From positions 1-55,579 of the forward strand of contig SVNQ01000008.1 in assembly GCA_015066865.1 (NCBI GenBank): DNA of 55,579 bases, in the 5' to 3' direction. Made by a program: the position numbers and the translations under genes. Positions within the stretch are counted from its first letter, which is position 1, and every line of letters begins with the position of its first letter. The notes below the pieces were generated by a model, which worked only from the letters and a program-made list of their open reading frames with translations, searched no databases and was not told where the DNA came from. The DNA comes from Ruminococcus sp. GTDB lineage: Bacteria > Bacillota > Clostridia > Oscillospirales > Ruminococcaceae. This document shows positions 9,334 to 17,134 of this stretch, one piece after another.

Positions 9334-10164
9334 TTAGGCGCATGTCCGGATCTCTGCTCCGCGCACGGGAAATCTATCTACAGGGGACGCTTCCTGTTGT
9401 TCCCACTCACGCATTCGGATGTGCAAAAATAGAGTACAGCTCACCATGAAATGCGGCAGCATAAACGGGATCGTCACCACCGGCAGCATGGTCGGAAGAT
9501 AGGCAATGATGAGCAGAATGAAATATACATAATGCCCACGGAGCATGTCCCGTGATTTCCGCACTGCCAGAAACGGCGACGCATCCGGCTGCTCCAGCCA
9601 AAGAAACGGCACGGCTGCGATCCCCAGAGAAAACCGCAGGTAATACAAACCGCATGCCGCTGCAAAGCAAAGGCACTGCGCTGCAAGAAACAGCGGAAAT
9701 CCGCCTTCCGGCAAATCAATACTGTATCGGAAGAACACCCCCGCACCCAGCAGTCCCGCAATAATGGGGAGAAGCAGCAGCGTGCGCTGCAATTCCACGC
9801 ATGCATAAAAATACACGGCACGCAGATAAGCTGCGAGGGTTCTCAGGCGAACACCTTCTGTTTTCCTTCGCTCAAGTCCCGTCAGCGCCGTCAGCCGTCC
9901 GCATGTTCCGCAGCAAAGCGGCAGCAGAACGCCGAAACGCAAAACTGACCAGAGCACAGAAAACAGCGTCCACAGCGGCATGCCTCCGAAAATCAGCATG
10001 TTTGCCGTCATGCGTCCCTGTGAGATCAGCACACCTGCAAGAATGCAGGGAACGATCCGAAAAATCAGCCACGCAAGCGGATACAGAAGGGATATGCCGA
10101 GTACCCGTCCATACCGTCCTCGGATCGTGCGGCGTGTACAGGCAAATAATTCCCGAAAATTCAT
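9334..10164 (-). CDS. Multi-pass membrane protein, possibly DUF975-like
   Basis: 276 residues from MNFRELF; GAGAGGAG lies 8 nt upstream, while an ATG 18 nt further upstream would overlap this site. Five to six hydrophobic segments are visible, with a basic N-terminus and a charged C-terminus. The segment SRDMLRGHYVYFILLI near the C-terminus resembles the pattern seen in DUF975/glycerophosphoryl-diester membrane-domain proteins, but I would not assign a function. The gene is apparently monocistronic or follows the phosphatase at 10232-10855. Confidence 0.7.
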   Translation of the reverse strand: MNFRELFACTRRTIRGRYGRVLGISLLYPLAWLIFRIVPCILAGVLISQGRMTANMLIFGGMPLWTLFSVLWSVLRFGVLLPLCCGTCGRLTALTGLERRKTEGVRLRTLAAYLRAVYFYACVELQRTLLLLPIIAGLLGAGVFFRYSIDLPEGGFPLFLAAQCLCFAAACGLYYLRFSLGIAAVPFLWLEQPDASPFLAVRKSRDMLRGHYVYFILLIIAYLPTMLPVVTIPFMLPHFMVSCTLFLHIRMREWEQQEASPVDRFPVRGAEIRTCA

Positions 10165-10192
10165 CTTGGTTGCTCCTCTCATACTATAATAG

Positions 10193-10209
10193 GAATAGCA
10201 TCGCTATTC
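10193..10209. repeat. Inverted repeat upstream of the membrane-protein gene
   Basis: GAATAGC-atc-GCTATTC, a perfect 7-bp dyad with a 3-nt loop, between the phosphatase stop and the start at 10164. On the minus strand it is followed by CCTATTATAGT, which could serve as a -10. It may be an operator or a weak terminator; no U-run follows directly. Confidence 0.35.
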
Positions 10210-10231
10210 TATGTAAAAGGAGCATCCGGCA

Positions 10232-10855
10232 TCAATCCCTGGAATAGGGCGTCATACCCAGAATTTCAAATGCCTGTGCCTGCTGCCACATCTGGGCAGT
10301 GAACAGGATCTCAAAGCCCTCGCCCGGTTCGCAGGAAATCTCTTTGATCGGCAGCTTGGGAAGTCCGAAGCACGCAAGCATGTTGGTGATCACACCGCCA
10401 TGTGTGATCACGGCGCAATGCTCCAGATCGGATTCCATCATATCCAGCAGCATCCTGTGCAGCACCTTGTAGCTGCGGATGCACAGTTCTTCCGCACTCT
10501 CGCCGCCCGGCGGACGAACATCGGGCGATCCGCCCTTGAGCCATGTCTTGTAGTCCTCACGGTGTATCAGCTCATCCACGGACTTTCCGTCAAATTCCCC
10601 GAAATTCAGTTCACGCAGATCCTCCGCTACATACAGCTCCTGATCCGGAAACAGAATTTCCGCTGTTTCCGTGCAGCGTCTGAGCGGACTGCTGTATACT
10701 CTCTGTACCCTCGGATATTCATACAGATCCATTTTTCCGCAAAGTTCCGAAGCACCCTTGTCAGAAAGCGGATAATCCGTGCTTCCGATGTAGATTCCCT
10801 TTTCATTTGCCTGTGTTCTTCCGTGACGGATCAGGCTCATGCGATACCCACGCAT
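10232..10855 (-). CDS. Histidine phosphatase family protein (phosphoglycerate mutase-like)
   Basis: 207 residues. The RHG motif (SLIRHGRTQAN, His11 as the phosphate acceptor), the acidic ELNFGEFDG segment and the second histidine in VITHGGV are all present, so the enzyme should be active. The family includes alpha-ribazole phosphatase (CobC), fructose-2,6-bisphosphatase and broad phosphatases; nothing nearby decides which, and no cobalamin gene is in the window. AGGAGG lies 8 nt before the ATG. Confidence 0.85.
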   Translation of the reverse strand: MRGYRMSLIRHGRTQANEKGIYIGSTDYPLSDKGASELCGKMDLYEYPRVQRVYSSPLRRCTETAEILFPDQELYVAEDLRELNFGEFDGKSVDELIHREDYKTWLKGGSPDVRPPGGESAEELCIRSYKVLHRMLLDMMESDLEHCAVITHGGVITNMLACFGLPKLPIKEISCEPGEGFEILFTAQMWQQAQAFEILGMTPYSRD

Positions 10856-10990
10856 ATGATTTCCTCCTCATTTCTAAAATGGTTCACCCAATATTAATAT
10901 TTCACAAATACTGTACACGTTTTTTGGGGCATTTGCTTTTTTTCACAAGTTTCTTGTAAAATTCTACACTTTTTTTAATGAAATTCACGC

Positions 10991-11019
10991 TTTACAAATA
11001 GTATAATTTGTATTATAAT
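10991..11019 (+). promoter_or_regulatory. Promoter of the XRE regulator with an overlapping dyad operator
   Basis: TTTACA (10991-10996), 17-nt spacer, TATAAT (11014-11019). The spacer is occupied by ACAAAT-agtata-ATTTGT (10994-11011), a 6-bp dyad sharing bases with the -35. This arrangement is what an autorepressed XRE gene would show. Confidence 0.65.
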
Positions 11020-11114
11020 AATTGTAGTAGGATATTTTTGAAAAAAATACGGTGCAGCAAGTCAGCTTTCATCAAGCACCGCATAGGATTTATCAGGAAA
11101 GGAGATCCCGATTT

Positions 11115-11807
11115 ATGAATACAGATTTTCCAAGAATTATCGCACTGCAGCGCAAAGAACGGCAGATCAGCCAGAAGCAGGCTGCAGCAGACCTCGGCAT
11201 TTCACAGGCACTTCTCTCACATTACGAAAAAGGTATCCGTGAATGCGGTCTGGACTTTCTGGTAAAAATAGCAGATTATTATAATGTTTCCTGCGACTAT
11301 CTGCTTGGCAGAACCCCGGAGCCGGAGGGAAAGATCATTTCCATGGATGATATTCCCGATGATGACGGCAACAACAGCATGCCCAGTCCTGAGGTTGTAG
11401 CATTTAACAGAAAGATCATCAACAACTCCATCAGCCTTCTGTTCTCTCTGGCGCAGAAAGCAAACAGCATTACGCTCATCAAGGAGATCTCCTCCTATCT
11501 GATGCTCTCCGTTTACAAGCTGTTCCGCATTGTTTACAACGCCAACCCCCACAATGACCAGAAGCTGTTCTCCGTGCCGAAGGTTGTGGCAAATGACGAC
11601 GCAAGTGCGATCGTGTGCATGAACGAAGCAAACATTAAAGCGGCTTCCAGCGGCATTCCGATCGGCGACAATGACTGCGTAACAAATTCCGAGATCCTCT
11701 ATCTGACGACCTCCATCCTGTCGCAGTCCTATCCGGAGTATTCCTCCTCGATGCTGAAGCTGATCAAGGTCAGCGAGGACAGCATCCACAAAAAGAGAAA
11801 TGCCTGA
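11115..11807 (+). CDS. XRE-family transcriptional regulator with unknown C-terminal domain
   Basis: 230 residues from MNTDFPRII; GGAAAGGAG precedes it by 10 nt, so the longer frame from 11052 is rejected. Residues about 5-65 form a Cro/CI-type HTH (ISQKQAAADLGISQALLSHY, then EKGIRECGLDFL), ending in CDYLLGRTPEPEG, a common XRE boundary. The remaining 160 residues are mostly helical and have no catalytic pattern I can name. The gene stands alone next to the Rnf operon and may control itself through the dyad in its promoter; a role for Rnf control is only a guess from position. Confidence 0.85.
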   Translation: MNTDFPRIIALQRKERQISQKQAAADLGISQALLSHYEKGIRECGLDFLVKIADYYNVSCDYLLGRTPEPEGKIISMDDIPDDDGNNSMPSPEVVAFNRKIINNSISLLFSLAQKANSITLIKEISSYLMLSVYKLFRIVYNANPHNDQKLFSVPKVVANDDASAIVCMNEANIKAASSGIPIGDNDCVTNSEILYLTTSILSQSYPEYSSSMLKLIKVSEDSIHKKRNA

Positions 11808-11938
11808 ACGGATGCATGCTTATTTTTATTTTACCACATTTTTCAGAAAAATAAAAGTATTTTTTTAATTTTTTTCATTATCCGCTGTCATACCATGCAG
11901 TCCGAGCGCTCTGATTTGTTCGGAAAGAACGCACTGTA

Positions 11939-11970
11939 GGGATTTCTCAGCCAACCAGCTGGGAGATCCC
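11939..11970 (+). promoter_or_regulatory. Stem-loop in the rnf operon leader
   Basis: GGGATTTCTCAG and CTGGGAGATCCC pair over 12 bp with two G-U pairs and an 8-nt loop, 41 nt before the rnfC ATG. No U-run follows, so it is not a simple terminator. It could be an mRNA-stabilising or regulatory structure. Confidence 0.45.
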
Positions 11971-12011
11971 ATATTTTCTGCATACTGCAGCGGAATCCCA
12001 AGGAGGTTTTT

Positions 12012-13289
12012 ATGCGAAAACTCAAGGGTATACGGCTTGCGCATGAAAAGCGCACAGCGGAAAATGCATTTGTGAATCTGCCGATTCCGCAAAAAGTTGT
12101 CATTCCCATGGCAATGCACATGGGAACTCCCTGTGAACCGACCGTAAAGCTGAAACAGCAGGTCAGTGTGGGCGAATGCATCGGCACAAGCGACGCATTC
12201 TTCTCCGCCGACATTCACGCAAGCGTTTCCGGTACGGTAACGGCGATTTCCGATTACCGCATGCCGAACGGCAATTACTGCAAAGCGGTAGAGATCACTT
12301 CCGATAGTTTGCAGACACCTTATTCTGAACTCAAGCCGCCGGTATATACAAACCGTGAGGAATTTATTGCCGCAGTACGCAAAAGCGGTGCGGTGGGACT
12401 GGGAGGCGCAGGATTCCCAACGCATTTTAAGCTCAATCCCAAGAATAAAATTGAGTATCTGATCATCAACGCCGCCGAGTGCGAACCGTACATCACCTCC
12501 GATGACCGCACAATGCAGGAAAAACAGCAGGAGATCATCTCCAGCATCCGCCGTATGATGAAAATGCTGGAGATCCCCGAATGCTACATCGGCGTGGAGG
12601 GGAACAAACCCGAGGCGATCAGGATCCTCACCGAATGCGCTGACGCCGATCCTTCCATTACGATCGTCACCCTGCCCCCCATTTATCCGCAGGGTGCGGA
12701 AAAGGTACTGATCTACAATATCACGGGACGCATTGTCGCTGAAGGGCAGCTCCCGTCCGATCAGGGCGTCATTGTCCTGAACGTATCGACAATGGCATTT
12801 CTGGAGGAATACTTCCGCACGGGCATGCCCCTTGTCAGCCGCAGTCTGACGATTGACGGTGATGCGGTGGATCGTCCCTGCAACGTGACAGTTCCTGTGG
12901 GTACTTCCATGCGTGAGGTGCTGGAATACGCAAATTGCCGCTTTGACGATGTCAGCCGTCTGATCGGCGGCGGCCCCATGATGGGCGCAGGTCTGCCGGA
13001 GTTTGACATGCCCATCACCAAGACAAACAACGCCATTCTGGCGTTTACCAAGGATAAACCTGCAACCGTGACCGCATGCATCCGCTGCGGCAGATGCCTG
13101 AACGTCTGTCCGCTGAACCTGATGCCCACGTCAATGGAACAGGCATACCGCAAACGTGACAAGGCGGAGCTTGAGGCACTGCACATGAATCTTTGCATGC
13201 TGTGCGGCTGCTGCAGCTATGTTTGTCCGGCTAATCGTCCGCTGGTGGAAAGTCACCGTCTGGCGAAGGATTTCCTTCGCAGAAAGTAA
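12012..13289 (+). CDS. rnfC: Rnf electron transport complex subunit C
   Basis: 425 residues with AAGGAGG before the ATG. The layout is that of RnfC: N-terminal barrel-sandwich part, the Nqo1/51-kDa-like NADH and flavin-binding region (VGLGGAGFPTHFKL), a SLBB-like region, and two 4Fe-4S motifs near the C-terminus (CIRCGRCLNVCP and CMLCGCCSYVCP). RnfC is the peripheral subunit that exchanges electrons with NAD(H). It is first in a C-D-G-E-A-B operon, the clostridial order, with short spacers throughout. Confidence 0.96.
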   Translation: MRKLKGIRLAHEKRTAENAFVNLPIPQKVVIPMAMHMGTPCEPTVKLKQQVSVGECIGTSDAFFSADIHASVSGTVTAISDYRMPNGNYCKAVEITSDSLQTPYSELKPPVYTNREEFIAAVRKSGAVGLGGAGFPTHFKLNPKNKIEYLIINAAECEPYITSDDRTMQEKQQEIISSIRRMMKMLEIPECYIGVEGNKPEAIRILTECADADPSITIVTLPPIYPQGAEKVLIYNITGRIVAEGQLPSDQGVIVLNVSTMAFLEEYFRTGMPLVSRSLTIDGDAVDRPCNVTVPVGTSMREVLEYANCRFDDVSRLIGGGPMMGAGLPEFDMPITKTNNAILAFTKDKPATVTACIRCGRCLNVCPLNLMPTSMEQAYRKRDKAELEALHMNLCMLCGCCSYVCPANRPLVESHRLAKDFLRRK

Positions 13290-13298
13290 GGAGGGAAG

Positions 13299-14252
13299 AT
13301 GATGAAAAAATTACATATCGCCACCTCTCCCCATGTGCGTGACAGTATTTCCACACAGAAGGTCATGCTCCTTGTGATCGCTGCCCTTCTCCCCTCTGCC
13401 GTTGCGGCAGTTGTGCATTTCGGATGGCGTGCGCTGATGCTGATGGTATTCTGCGTGGTCGTTTCGGTTGCATGCGAGGGCGTTTGCCGTCAGGTCATGA
13501 AGCGTGAGCAGACAATTACCGACGGCAGTGCAGCGCTGACGGGCCTTCTGCTTGCAATGAACCTCCCCGTAACGCTCCCCCTCTGGGAGGCAGCGCTGGG
13601 GTGCTTTATTGCCATTGTGATCGTCAAGCAGCTCTTTGGCGGTCTGGGTCAGAATTTCGCAAACCCCGCCATCACCGCAAGAGTGGTGCTGATGGTTTCC
13701 CTTGCTCCCGACATGACGAACTGGATTTTGCCCAAAACTGCGGCAGGCAGCGCATTTTCCTATGATGCGGTATCCTCCGCAACGCCCCTTGTTTCCGGCA
13801 GTGCATCCATACAGGATCTGTTCTGGGGCAGCACGGGCGGCTGTCTGGGTGAAACCTGTGCCGCTGCGATCCTGTTCGGCGGGGTGTTCCTCATTTTCAT
13901 GGACATCATCTCCCCCGTCACACCCCTTGCCTACCTCGGAACTGTTGCTGCTTTGACCTTCATTGCAACGGGCAGTGTGAATGAGATGTTCTATCAGCTC
14001 ATGGCAGGCGGTCTGCTGCTGGGCGCATTCTTCATGGCAACCGATTATGTAACGACACCCATTACCGCAAAGGGAAAACTGATTTTCGGCATCGGCTGCG
14101 GACTTCTGACGTTCCTCATCCGATTCTACGGCAGCTTCCCGGAAGGCGTTTCTCTTGCGATCCTGCTGATGAATATTCTCACGCCGTACATTGACAAATT
14201 CACCATGACACGTCCGTTCGGTGCGGTTTCCCAAAAGAAGGAGGCTAAGTGA
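13299..14252 (+). CDS. rnfD: Rnf complex membrane subunit D, covalent FMN carrier
   Basis: 317 residues with about nine to ten membrane segments. The FMN-attachment motif SSATPL places the covalently flavinylated threonine at Thr162. RnfD passes electrons inside the membrane and shares in ion translocation. The start is set by GGAGG 5 nt before tandem ATGs; the stop overlaps the rnfG start (TGATG). Confidence 0.95.
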   Translation: MMKKLHIATSPHVRDSISTQKVMLLVIAALLPSAVAAVVHFGWRALMLMVFCVVVSVACEGVCRQVMKREQTITDGSAALTGLLLAMNLPVTLPLWEAALGCFIAIVIVKQLFGGLGQNFANPAITARVVLMVSLAPDMTNWILPKTAAGSAFSYDAVSSATPLVSGSASIQDLFWGSTGGCLGETCAAAILFGGVFLIFMDIISPVTPLAYLGTVAALTFIATGSVNEMFYQLMAGGLLLGAFFMATDYVTTPITAKGKLIFGIGCGLLTFLIRFYGSFPEGVSLAILLMNILTPYIDKFTMTRPFGAVSQKKEAK

Positions 14253-14776
14253 TGCAGAAAATTCTCCCCTCCCTCGTACTCATGCTCGTATGCGCCGTGG
14301 TCTGCGGTCTGCTGGCGGCTGCCAACGCCGTTACCAAGGATAAAATCGCACAGGCAGAAGCCGAAAAGGTGCAGAAAAGCCTGACTGCCGTATTCGGTGA
14401 GGACACCTACACGGAACTTGAAAATACTACTGAGGATATCACCGCCGTAGAGGATATCACAGCCGTGTATGAAAATTCCAAGGGCATGCTGATTTTCGAC
14501 GTGACTGCGGACGGCTACGCAAAGGGCGGCATACGTGCACTCATCGGCATCAACCCCGATGGTACAGTGGCAAGTGTGGGTATTGTATCGCTTTCCGAAA
14601 CGCCCGGACTTGGCACAAAGATCAATGATCCTGCGTATCTTTCGAAATACACAGGTATTGTCGGCGTTAAGGAAGCTCCCGATGCGATTTCCGGCGCAAC
14701 CTATTCCTCGAAAGGTCTGAAGCGTGCAGTCGATACTGCGCTTACGGCATTTGCACAGCAAAAGGAGGTGCAGTAA
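14252..14776 (+). CDS. rnfG: Rnf complex subunit G, covalent FMN carrier
   Basis: 174 residues from the ATG that overlaps the rnfD stop; a GTG one codon earlier is also possible. One N-terminal membrane anchor is followed by the FMN-binding domain with SGATYSS, the threonine (Thr150 from this start) being the covalent FMN site. A small internal repeat (TEDITAVEDITAV) sits at about residues 60-72. The covalent FMN of RnfD and RnfG needs an ApbE flavin transferase, which is not in this window. Confidence 0.95.
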   Translation: MQKILPSLVLMLVCAVVCGLLAAANAVTKDKIAQAEAEKVQKSLTAVFGEDTYTELENTTEDITAVEDITAVYENSKGMLIFDVTADGYAKGGIRALIGINPDGTVASVGIVSLSETPGLGTKINDPAYLSKYTGIVGVKEAPDAISGATYSSKGLKRAVDTALTAFAQQKEVQ

Positions 14777-15456
14777 TGGCAGAAAAAAGCTATCTCAAGG
14801 AATTTACCAAAGGACTGATCAAGGAAAATCCCACACTGGTGGGACTTCTGGGCATGTGTCCGACACTTGCAGTCACCACACAGGCAGTCAACGGACTTGG
14901 CATGGGGCTTGCAACGACCTTCGTTCTGGTCGGCTCCAACCTTGTCATCTCCCTCCTTAGAAAGGTGATTCCCCAGACTGTCAAGCTCCCCTGCTACATC
15001 GTCATTATTGCAGGCTTTGTAACACTCATTGAGTTCCTGATGCACGGCTTCCTGCCGGATCTGTATGACGCACTCGGCACGTTCCTTTCCCTGATTACAG
15101 TCAACTGCATCATCCTCGGACGTGCGGAAATGTTCGCCTGCAAAAACTCCGTACTCCCCTCCGTTCTTGACGGACTGGGCATGGGACTGGGCTTCACGCT
15201 CGCCCTGTTCACAATGGGCTCGCTTCGTGAGATCTTCGGTGCGGCAAGCTGGATGGGACTTTCCCTGCCCGAAACCTTCCCGACACTGACCATTTTCGTT
15301 CTGCCTGCGGGCGGATTCTTCGTGCTGGGCTGTGTGATCGCAGCAGTCAGCAAGCTGACAAAGAAAAAAGCCCCTGCGGGCGTGGGCTGCGCAGGATGTC
15401 CGAATGCGGCAGCATGCCACGGCGGCGGCTGCGATGAAAAGGAGGCACAGGCATGA
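14776..15456 (+). CDS. rnfE: Rnf complex membrane subunit E with Cys-rich tail
   Basis: 226 residues with six membrane segments, homologous to NqrD. The core (PTLVGLLGMCPTLAVTT; LPCYIVIIAGFVT; NCIILGRAEMFA) is typical. After the last membrane segment comes a tail with four cysteines and a histidine (GCAGCPNAAACHGGGC), absent from short RnfE proteins such as that of E. coli. RnfE pairs with RnfA as a pseudo-symmetric unit. The gene overlaps rnfA by 4 bp. Confidence 0.95.
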   Translation: MAEKSYLKEFTKGLIKENPTLVGLLGMCPTLAVTTQAVNGLGMGLATTFVLVGSNLVISLLRKVIPQTVKLPCYIVIIAGFVTLIEFLMHGFLPDLYDALGTFLSLITVNCIILGRAEMFACKNSVLPSVLDGLGMGLGFTLALFTMGSLREIFGAASWMGLSLPETFPTLTIFVLPAGGFFVLGCVIAAVSKLTKKKAPAGVGCAGCPNAAACHGGGCDEKEAQA

Positions 15457-16034
15457 CAGTTTTGCAGACAATGGTTTCCGTCATGCTTGCAGCAATCCTG
15501 ACGGACAATTATGTACTTTCTAAATTCATGGGCATCTGCCCGTTTCTGGGTGTATCCAAAAAACTTTCCTCCAGTCTGGGCATGGGGGCTGCGGTTATTT
15601 TCGTTATGGCATGCGCTGCGGCGGTGACCTATCCGATCTATCAGCTGCTTTTGTACTTTGACCTTGCGTACCTGCAAACGGTCGCATTCATTCTGATCAT
15701 CGCTCTTTTTGTCCAGCTCGTGGAGATCATACTCCGCAAGCTTCTGCCCCCCCTCTACAGGGCTCTGGGCGTGTACCTGCCGCTGATCACCACCAACTGC
15801 GCCGTACTGGGCGTAACGCTCAACAACATTGATGACGGCTACAGCTATGGCATGTCCATCTGGAATGCTGTCTGCGTGGGAATCGGCTTTACGCTGTCCC
15901 TGATCATTTTCGCCGGCGTGCGCAGCAAGCTTGACGCAGCGGATATCCCCGAAACCTTCAAGGGGATCCCTGCAACACTCGTTGCCGCATCCATTGTTTC
16001 GCTGAGTTTTTCGGCGTTTTCAGGCATGATTTAA
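15453..16034 (+). CDS. rnfA: Rnf complex membrane subunit A
   Basis: 193 residues, six membrane segments, homologous to NqrE. The paired cysteine regions GICPFLGVS and TTNCAVLGV are those that ligate the intramembrane iron-sulfur cluster with RnfE. It overlaps rnfE by 4 bp and is followed by rnfB after 10 bp. Confidence 0.96.
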   Translation: MTVLQTMVSVMLAAILTDNYVLSKFMGICPFLGVSKKLSSSLGMGAAVIFVMACAAAVTYPIYQLLLYFDLAYLQTVAFILIIALFVQLVEIILRKLLPPLYRALGVYLPLITTNCAVLGVTLNNIDDGYSYGMSIWNAVCVGIGFTLSLIIFAGVRSKLDAADIPETFKGIPATLVAASIVSLSFSAFSGMI

Positions 16035-16044
16035 GGAGGTAAGG

Positions 16045-16830
16045 ATGGATATTTTACTTCCCGTTCTGATTTTTGCCGCCATGGGTCTGGCGGCAGGCAT
16101 TCTGCTGACCGTGGCATCGAAATTCTTTGCCGTTGAGGTGGATCCCACCAAAGAAAAAATTACGGCAGCGCTCCCCGGCGCAAACTGCGGTGCATGCGGA
16201 TTTGCAGGCTGTGCGGATTATGCCGATGCCATTGCTGAGGGCAAGGCAGAACCCAATCTCTGCAAGCCCGGCGGTGCGGATTCTGCCGCAAAGATCGGCG
16301 AGATCCTCGGAAAAACCGTAACGGCTGCCGAACCTGAGGTCATGGCACTGCACTGCAACGGCAACTGCAATGCCACGGATACCTATTACGAATACAAGGG
16401 TACGCCGACATGCCGTGCGGCAGTGGCAAACTATGGCGGAAGCGGCATGTGCAGCTTCGGCTGTCTGGGATTCGGTGACTGTATGGCGGTGTGTGAAGAA
16501 AACGCCATCTGCATCAAAGACGGCATTGCCCACATCATTCCGGAACGCTGTCTTGCCTGCGGAAAATGTGCGGCGGCATGTCCCAAGGGACTGCTTTCCC
16601 TGCGTCCCGCATCCAATCCCGTTGTGGTGGCTTGTTCCTCAAAGGCAAACGGCAAGAACACCAAGCTTGCGTGCAAAAACGGCTGCATCGGATGTAAAAT
16701 GTGCGAAAAGAAATGCCCGAATGGTGCAATCACCGTGCAGGATTTCCATGCAGTGATCGACTATGCAAAATGCACCGGATGCGGCGCATGCGCAGAATGC
16801 TGCCCTGTAAAGGCGATTCAGGTTAATTAA
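16045..16830 (+). CDS. rnfB: Rnf complex ferredoxin-type subunit B
   Basis: 261 residues: N-terminal membrane anchor (about 5-25), a Fer4_7/ArsC-like cluster region with CxxCxxxxC (Cys48/51/56) plus Cys73, then a Cys-rich middle and at least two ferredoxin-type motifs (CLACGKCAAACP near 169-179 and CTGCGACAECCP near 243-253) with another set at Cys210-Cys224. RnfB accepts electrons from reduced ferredoxin. It is the last Rnf subunit of the operon. Confidence 0.96.
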   Translation: MDILLPVLIFAAMGLAAGILLTVASKFFAVEVDPTKEKITAALPGANCGACGFAGCADYADAIAEGKAEPNLCKPGGADSAAKIGEILGKTVTAAEPEVMALHCNGNCNATDTYYEYKGTPTCRAAVANYGGSGMCSFGCLGFGDCMAVCEENAICIKDGIAHIIPERCLACGKCAAACPKGLLSLRPASNPVVVACSSKANGKNTKLACKNGCIGCKMCEKKCPNGAITVQDFHAVIDYAKCTGCGACAECCPVKAIQVN

Positions 16831-16847
16831 GAATGGGGGGTGGCTTC

Positions 16848-17069
16848 ATGACAAATACTGATCGCATTTTGCTTTTCTATCTGACGATGTATCTCAGCTT
16901 TGCAATTGCTTTTGCATTGGTGGTCGCTGGAATCGCAATGTACAAAACAAAAAAGAAAGCGGCCAGAATTATGCTGATTATCGGCGGAGGATATTTTGGT
17001 TTATACATTGTCGGTTATTTTGTTATCATGATTATTGGTTTATTCGATTTATTCATGCAAGGAAATTAA
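16848..17069 (+). CDS. Small two-helix membrane protein after rnfB
   Basis: 73 residues from MTNTDRILLF; GGGGTGG lies upstream, and the longer frame from 16833 would start inside it. Two hydrophobic helices (about 5-30 and 40-65) are separated by a Lys-rich loop (YKTKKKAAR). It follows rnfB after 17 bp and precedes the shared terminator, so it is probably co-transcribed with Rnf. I do not recognise the family; it could be an accessory of the complex or an unrelated small protein. Confidence 0.6.
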   Translation: MTNTDRILLFYLTMYLSFAIAFALVVAGIAMYKTKKKAARIMLIIGGGYFGLYIVGYFVIMIIGLFDLFMQGN

Positions 17070-17087
17070 TCACGTTTATGCAGCACA

Positions 17088-17120
17088 AAATCCGGAGAAG
17101 GAAGTTCCTTCTCCGGATTT
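17088..17120. terminator. Bidirectional terminator between the rnf operon and the dockerin protein gene
   Basis: A perfect 14-bp stem (17088-17101 with 17107-17120) and a 5-nt loop between convergent genes. The ends are AAA/TTT, giving short U-rich tails both ways. Confidence 0.85.
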
Positions 17121-17134
17121 ATTTCGTTATCGCA

